Assembly: GCA_013821315.1 (NCBI GenBank)
Contig: JACDHA010000005.1
Location: 30,059 to 64,789, forward strand
Direction of reading: 5' to 3'
DNA length: 34,731 nt
Source: Candidatus Dependentiae bacterium
Lineage (GTDB): Bacteria; Babelota; Babeliae; Babelales; Babelaceae
Shown here: positions 32,296 to 34,731 of the stretch, piece by piece
How the letters are laid out: each line of letters opens with the position of its first letter
Position numbering within the stretch: the first letter of the stretch is position 1
Notes under the pieces: generated by a model
Database searches by the model: none
Seen by the model: the letters and a program-made list of their open reading frames with translations, nothing else
What the model was told of the DNA's origin: nothing
Made by a program: the position numbers and the translations under genes

Positions 32296-32493
32296 TTAAA
32301 ATTTAACACTGGCTGTATAACTATTGTCTCTGTCTTTTTCACCTTGAGAGCCATAAGCTCCTGTGATGCCGGTTTCCGTCTGCGGGTTATACACACCACC
32401 ATTGTTATAGTAAGAGCTTCTCTCGCGATCATAATCGTAAGGTTGCTCTTTTGTTTGATCTTTTTTCTGTTTGTTCTTTTTTTCTGTTGCCAT
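32296..32493 (-). CDS. Small Lys/Tyr-rich hydrophilic protein
   Basis: A 65-residue protein with a Lys-rich start (MATEKKNKQKKDQTKEQ) and a Tyr/Gly/Asn/Asp-rich remainder (YYNNGGVYNPQTETG, YGSQGEKDRDNSYT). No signal peptide. AAAAGGAGCTTATA is the ribosome site. First gene of the disordered-protein run, 112 nt downstream of a good promoter. Confidence 0.72.
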   Translation of the reverse strand: MATEKKNKQKKDQTKEQPYDYDRERSSYYNNGGVYNPQTETGITGAYGSQGEKDRDNSYTASVKF

Positions 32494-32604
32494 TATAAGC
32501 TCCTTTTAGGTATCATCTGCACAAACGGTGACTGTGTATACTCTTGTTAGCCTTTAAACATATCTATTTCAAATTTGAGCTCTCTTTTTCTCAGGCTCTA
32601 TTTT

Positions 32605-32634
32605 ATAATAGAAAATAATTTACATCAAAGTCAA
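32605..32634 (-). promoter_or_regulatory. Sigma-70-like promoter of the disordered-protein operon
   Basis: Minus-strand TTGACT (32634-32629), an 18-nt spacer and TATTAT (32610-32605), with the first ATG at 32493, leaving a 5' leader of roughly 100 nt. Confidence 0.6.
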
Positions 32635-32662
32635 GGATTTTTCTGTTCTATTTTAAAAATTA

Positions 32663-33100
32663 CTACGTGGATTGCTCAATTATATGGTTTATAGCACGTG
32701 TAATAGTATCTTTTTTACTTTGAATAAAAGTCTGTTTTTCGGGTATAGATGCATTGTTAGTGTCAAGTTCATCACCATGAAATATAAGGTCTTGATCGAC
32801 TACTTCAAATGCTGTATCAAATTTATTTTGTAAGTTAGCAAGATTGCTACGATATTCTAAGTCTCGTTCGTTGGCCATTTGTGAGCGACGTTCCGATCTA
32901 AGGGTATCAGTACTATTTTTAAGTAATGACTCAAGTGCGCGTATATGATCAGTAGATTTATTACGTAAATTACGGACGTAATCATAGTAACCCATTTTTA
33001 TGGCAATATCGTTAGTAGTCGCTTGAGCTTGCACTTGTATTACAACCAAGCAAACCAGAAAAGTAATGAGATAGTAGTGGATATTCTTTTTAAAAGGCAT
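32663..33100 (-). CDS. Secreted helical protein of unknown function
   Basis: A 145-residue protein with a signal peptide (YYLITFLVCLVVIQVQAQA, about 9-27). The mature part is charged and mostly helical with coiled-coil character (VRNLRNKSTDHIRALESL, YRSNLANLQNKFDTAF). The ribosome site is weak (AGAAAG). It sits behind its own promoter and just upstream of the disordered-protein promoter. OmpH/Skp-like shape is possible, but the sequence gives no specific match. Confidence 0.75.
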   Translation of the reverse strand: MPFKKNIHYYLITFLVCLVVIQVQAQATTNDIAIKMGYYDYVRNLRNKSTDHIRALESLLKNSTDTLRSERRSQMANERDLEYRSNLANLQNKFDTAFEVVDQDLIFHGDELDTNNASIPEKQTFIQSKKDTITRAINHIIEQST

Positions 33101-33139
33101 ACTATTTCTTTCTATTTATTATGTCTATTTTTAATTTTA

Positions 33140-33169
33140 ATAATATCAATTAAGTAATTGACATTTCAA
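33140..33169 (-). promoter_or_regulatory. Sigma-70-like promoter of the secreted helical protein
   Basis: Minus-strand TTGAAA (33169-33164), an 18-nt spacer and TATTAT (33145-33140), about 40 nt upstream of the ATG at 33100. Confidence 0.5.
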
Positions 33170-33296
33170 TAGTTATTAAAAAAAATTATAAAAATAGAAT
33201 AAAAAGGAACAGGGTGAAATAGCGTGGGTAATTAATAATTATCTTGCTGGTGATAGAGTATCTCTATGTATGAAGGTCCTAACTTTACAAGCATAA

Positions 33297-33322
33297 AAAG
33301 AGCAGGTATATACCTGCTCTTT
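33297..33322 (-). terminator. Intrinsic terminator after the thioredoxin gene
   Basis: AAAGAGCAGGTA (33297-33308) and TACCTGCTCTTT (33311-33322) form a 12-bp stem with minimal loop. On the minus strand it is followed by a T-run. It ends the left-facing unit of 34013-33361. Confidence 0.88.
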
Positions 33323-33360
33323 CTTAGTATTAAAAATTACTAAATTTAAAGTTATGAGAG

Positions 33361-33783
33361 TTACATATGGAAGTAGTGACGTGCTTTGTTTTTTAACTCA
33401 GTACCCGTTTTAATGCCAACAATACGACCCTGTTCTTTGCCATGAGCATAATAAACAAAAGTAGGTACGGATTGAACATGAGCTTTATTGGCTACTGAAC
33501 CAAATTTGTCTATGTCTACTTCTATACACTGTACTTTGCCGGTAAGTTCTTGTGCTACTTTACTAAAAATAGGCTTCATGCGTTTGCAAGGGCCACATTC
33601 GTTCATAAAGAATTTAACAAGAGTAAATTTTGCCGTAGAGTGTACTAATTGATCAAATGCTGCTTCAGGGGTTAAGCTGTGCAGTAATTCTTGTAATGGT
33701 GCTACTGCTTCTTGGCAAACAATATAAGCTGAACTTAAAACTAATGCCAAGGTAAAAGTTTTCTTTAAAAAATTAGTTATCAT
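33361..33783 (-). CDS. Exported thioredoxin (CGPC active site)
   Basis: A 140-residue protein with a signal peptide (FLKKTFTLALVLSSAYIVC). The thioredoxin domain has KFFMNECGPCKRMKPIF (Glu in place of the usual Trp before CGPC), IEVDIDKFGSVANKAHVQ and VPTFVYYAHGKE with the cis-Pro. Its ATG overlaps the TGA of the upstream gene (ATGA at 33783-33780), so it is translated by coupling. CGPC resembles cytoplasmic reducing thioredoxins more than DsbA-type oxidants, but the active Glu-Cys pair is unusual. Third exported thioredoxin-fold protein here. Confidence 0.9.
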   Translation of the reverse strand: MITNFLKKTFTLALVLSSAYIVCQEAVAPLQELLHSLTPEAAFDQLVHSTAKFTLVKFFMNECGPCKRMKPIFSKVAQELTGKVQCIEVDIDKFGSVANKAHVQSVPTFVYYAHGKEQGRIVGIKTGTELKNKARHYFHM

Positions 33784-34013
33784 GGTGTTCCTTTAGTCTG
33801 TGTAGTTTTGGCTGTTTTTATACTCTTTTTGGTAGTTACAGCTTGAGGATCTTCTACGGTCTCTTTTGGTTTTGCTACGCGCGTTCTAGGTTTTTTTACT
33901 TTTTCTGGTTTGATGGTGCATGCGTTTGGTTTAAATTGAAAAGGATAAAAAACTGAAGTAAACAATGAGCTAAACCAAGCTGCAAAGTTTTTTAGTCTGT
34001 TTTTTTGTAGCAT
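33780..34013 (-). CDS. Small membrane-anchored Lys-rich protein coupled to thioredoxin
   Basis: A 77-residue protein with a hydrophobic aromatic N-terminal segment (FAAWFSSLFTSVFYPFQF, residues 10-27) and a Lys/Thr/Pro-rich tail (KPEKVKKPRTRVAKPKE) to the end. Its TGA overlaps the ATG of the exported thioredoxin. AGGGAG about 9 nt before the ATG is the ribosome site. It may anchor or target its partner; the polybasic tail resembles those fused to the other two thioredoxins in the window. No family is recognised. Confidence 0.7.
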   Translation of the reverse strand: MLQKNRLKNFAAWFSSLFTSVFYPFQFKPNACTIKPEKVKKPRTRVAKPKETVEDPQAVTTKKSIKTAKTTQTKGTP

Positions 34014-34048
34014 AATTGACGATCTCCCTAGATAAAGCTCTTTTAGTT

Positions 34049-34077
34049 ACTTTAGAATTTTATTTTTTCTACGTCAA
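34049..34077 (-). promoter_or_regulatory. Sigma-70 promoter of the small membrane protein-thioredoxin unit
   Basis: Minus-strand TTGACG (34077-34072), a 17-nt spacer and TAAAGT (34054-34049), about 36 nt upstream of the ATG at 34013. Confidence 0.55.
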
Positions 34078-34178
34078 GATAACACTAAAACTCTTTTTCA
34101 TATGTATATTTTTTCTGATTAATAGTAATCTTTACGGTGCAGTAGCTGCTCAACTTCATAAAAAAGGGCTTTTGTACT

Positions 34179-34731
34179 ATGAAATCATTCTTATTTGATT
34201 ATGTTGATACTTGCTTGGTTCCTCAAAAAACAATACAAGAGATAAGCGCACAATTATATGCTTATAGTCAAGAAGTAAAACAAGTGCTCACAACTAATCC
34301 ACGTTACTCAACAGAGTATGCTGTGTTTGATTTGCCTTATGATGCTGAGTTGCTCTCTAGAGTTGAAAAACTTGCCACTAACATACAGCAGTTACAGCCA
34401 AAAATGGTTATTGTAATAGGTATTGGGGGCTCAAACTTAGGTACTGCAGCTGTATATCAAGCTCTCTATGGTACCTATTATAATGAACTTACTACTAATA
34501 CTAAGCTTTATTGCGCTGACACTATTGATAATAGATTGTTAGAAAGCTTGTTACACCTTACGGAACGCGAGTTGCAGCAAAACAATACAGTAATACTCGT
34601 ACTAGTAACCAAGTCAGGTAATACCACTGAAACGCTTGTTAATGGTGCTTTTTTTATTGAGCTCCTTAAAAAATATAAACCCCATAAGTATCAAGAATAT
34701 ATGGTGGTTATAACCGATTATGATTCACCTC
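34179..34731 (+). CDS. pgi: Glucose-6-phosphate isomerase (partial, C-terminus off window)
   Basis: The first 184 residues of Pgi, which interconverts glucose-6-phosphate and fructose-6-phosphate in the cytoplasm. VIGIGGSNLGTAA (about 85-97) matches the family GIGGSxLGP sugar-phosphate-binding block, and VTKSGNTTETLV (about 143-154) matches the SKTGxTxET block. The ATG at 34179 has AAAAAGGG about 10 nt upstream. It is divergent from the thioredoxin unit. Only the N-terminal SIS domain is visible, so completeness cannot be judged. Confidence 0.93.
   Translation, partial: MKSFLFDYVDTCLVPQKTIQEISAQLYAYSQEVKQVLTTNPRYSTEYAVFDLPYDAELLSRVEKLATNIQQLQPKMVIVIGIGGSNLGTAAVYQALYGTYYNELTTNTKLYCADTIDNRLLESLLHLTERELQQNNTVILVLVTKSGNTTETLVNGAFFIELLKKYKPHKYQEYMVVITDYDSP

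Noticed and set aside
34016-34198. Plus-strand 60-codon hydrophobic frame upstream of pgi
   Set aside because: It overlaps the start of pgi, lies over the opposing promoter, and is Phe/Leu-rich as expected from AT-rich DNA.
1-34731. CRISPR arrays, rRNA or tRNA genes, prophage or plasmid replication genes
   Set aside because: None seen: the repeats present are coding (ankyrin, low complexity), and no cas, integrase or replication-initiator gene occurs.

Overview
The window looks like a stretch of a compact, AT-rich chromosome from a host-dependent bacterium, most likely Candidatus Dependentiae (TM6). This is inferred from the mix of genes, since there is no rRNA here to confirm it. The clues are a giant secreted ankyrin-repeat protein, many small secreted proteins without recognisable relatives, several exported thioredoxins, a Chlamydia-type class Ic ribonucleotide reductase, a K+-dependent membrane pyrophosphatase and a TnpB element with a decayed partner. 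Chlamydiae share some of these traits and are the main alternative.

Layout. Bases 1-4683 hold the N-terminal 1561 residues of a minus-strand ankyrin protein that runs off the left edge. It starts with a signal peptide and an EndoU-like nuclease domain, and its visible C-terminal part is built from a 501-bp higher-order repeat. A decayed copy of tsaB follows (4772-5020), then a small secreted ankyrin protein. Bases 5879-7231 carry a minus-strand housekeeping block (zinc ribbon, tsaB, ruvX). Bases 7362-11236 carry a secreted/membrane orphan, thrS behind a possible leader peptide, and an AGCS sodium:amino-acid symporter. An IS607-like element with a tnpA remnant and a full tnpB occupies about 11380-13000. 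murE and hppA follow.

Bases 17426-21224 are an operon-like run of four unrecognised secreted proteins. After it come a small membrane protein, an exported thioredoxin, an orphan AbrB/MazE-like regulator under a 14-bp inverted repeat, and a second exported thioredoxin. nrdA and nrdB (24374-27874) form the nucleotide-reduction operon; the metal ligands and the Phe at the radical-Tyr site of NrdB indicate class Ic.

Bases 27996-32493 are the most unusual part: a minus-strand series of eight small or low-complexity genes, most with strong AAGGAG ribosome sites. It includes a histone-like basic Ser/Ala/Lys protein and a Gln/Ser/Asn repeat protein that share the C-terminal motif GGxAxHxCRGxEC. Further left-facing genes encode a secreted coiled-coil protein, and a lysine-rich membrane protein translationally coupled to a third exported thioredoxin. 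The window ends in the 5' part of pgi.

Together the genes show a cell that retains peptidoglycan synthesis, tRNA modification and dNTP production, imports amino acids, recovers energy from PPi, and devotes much of its coding capacity to envelope, secreted and disordered proteins of unknown role.
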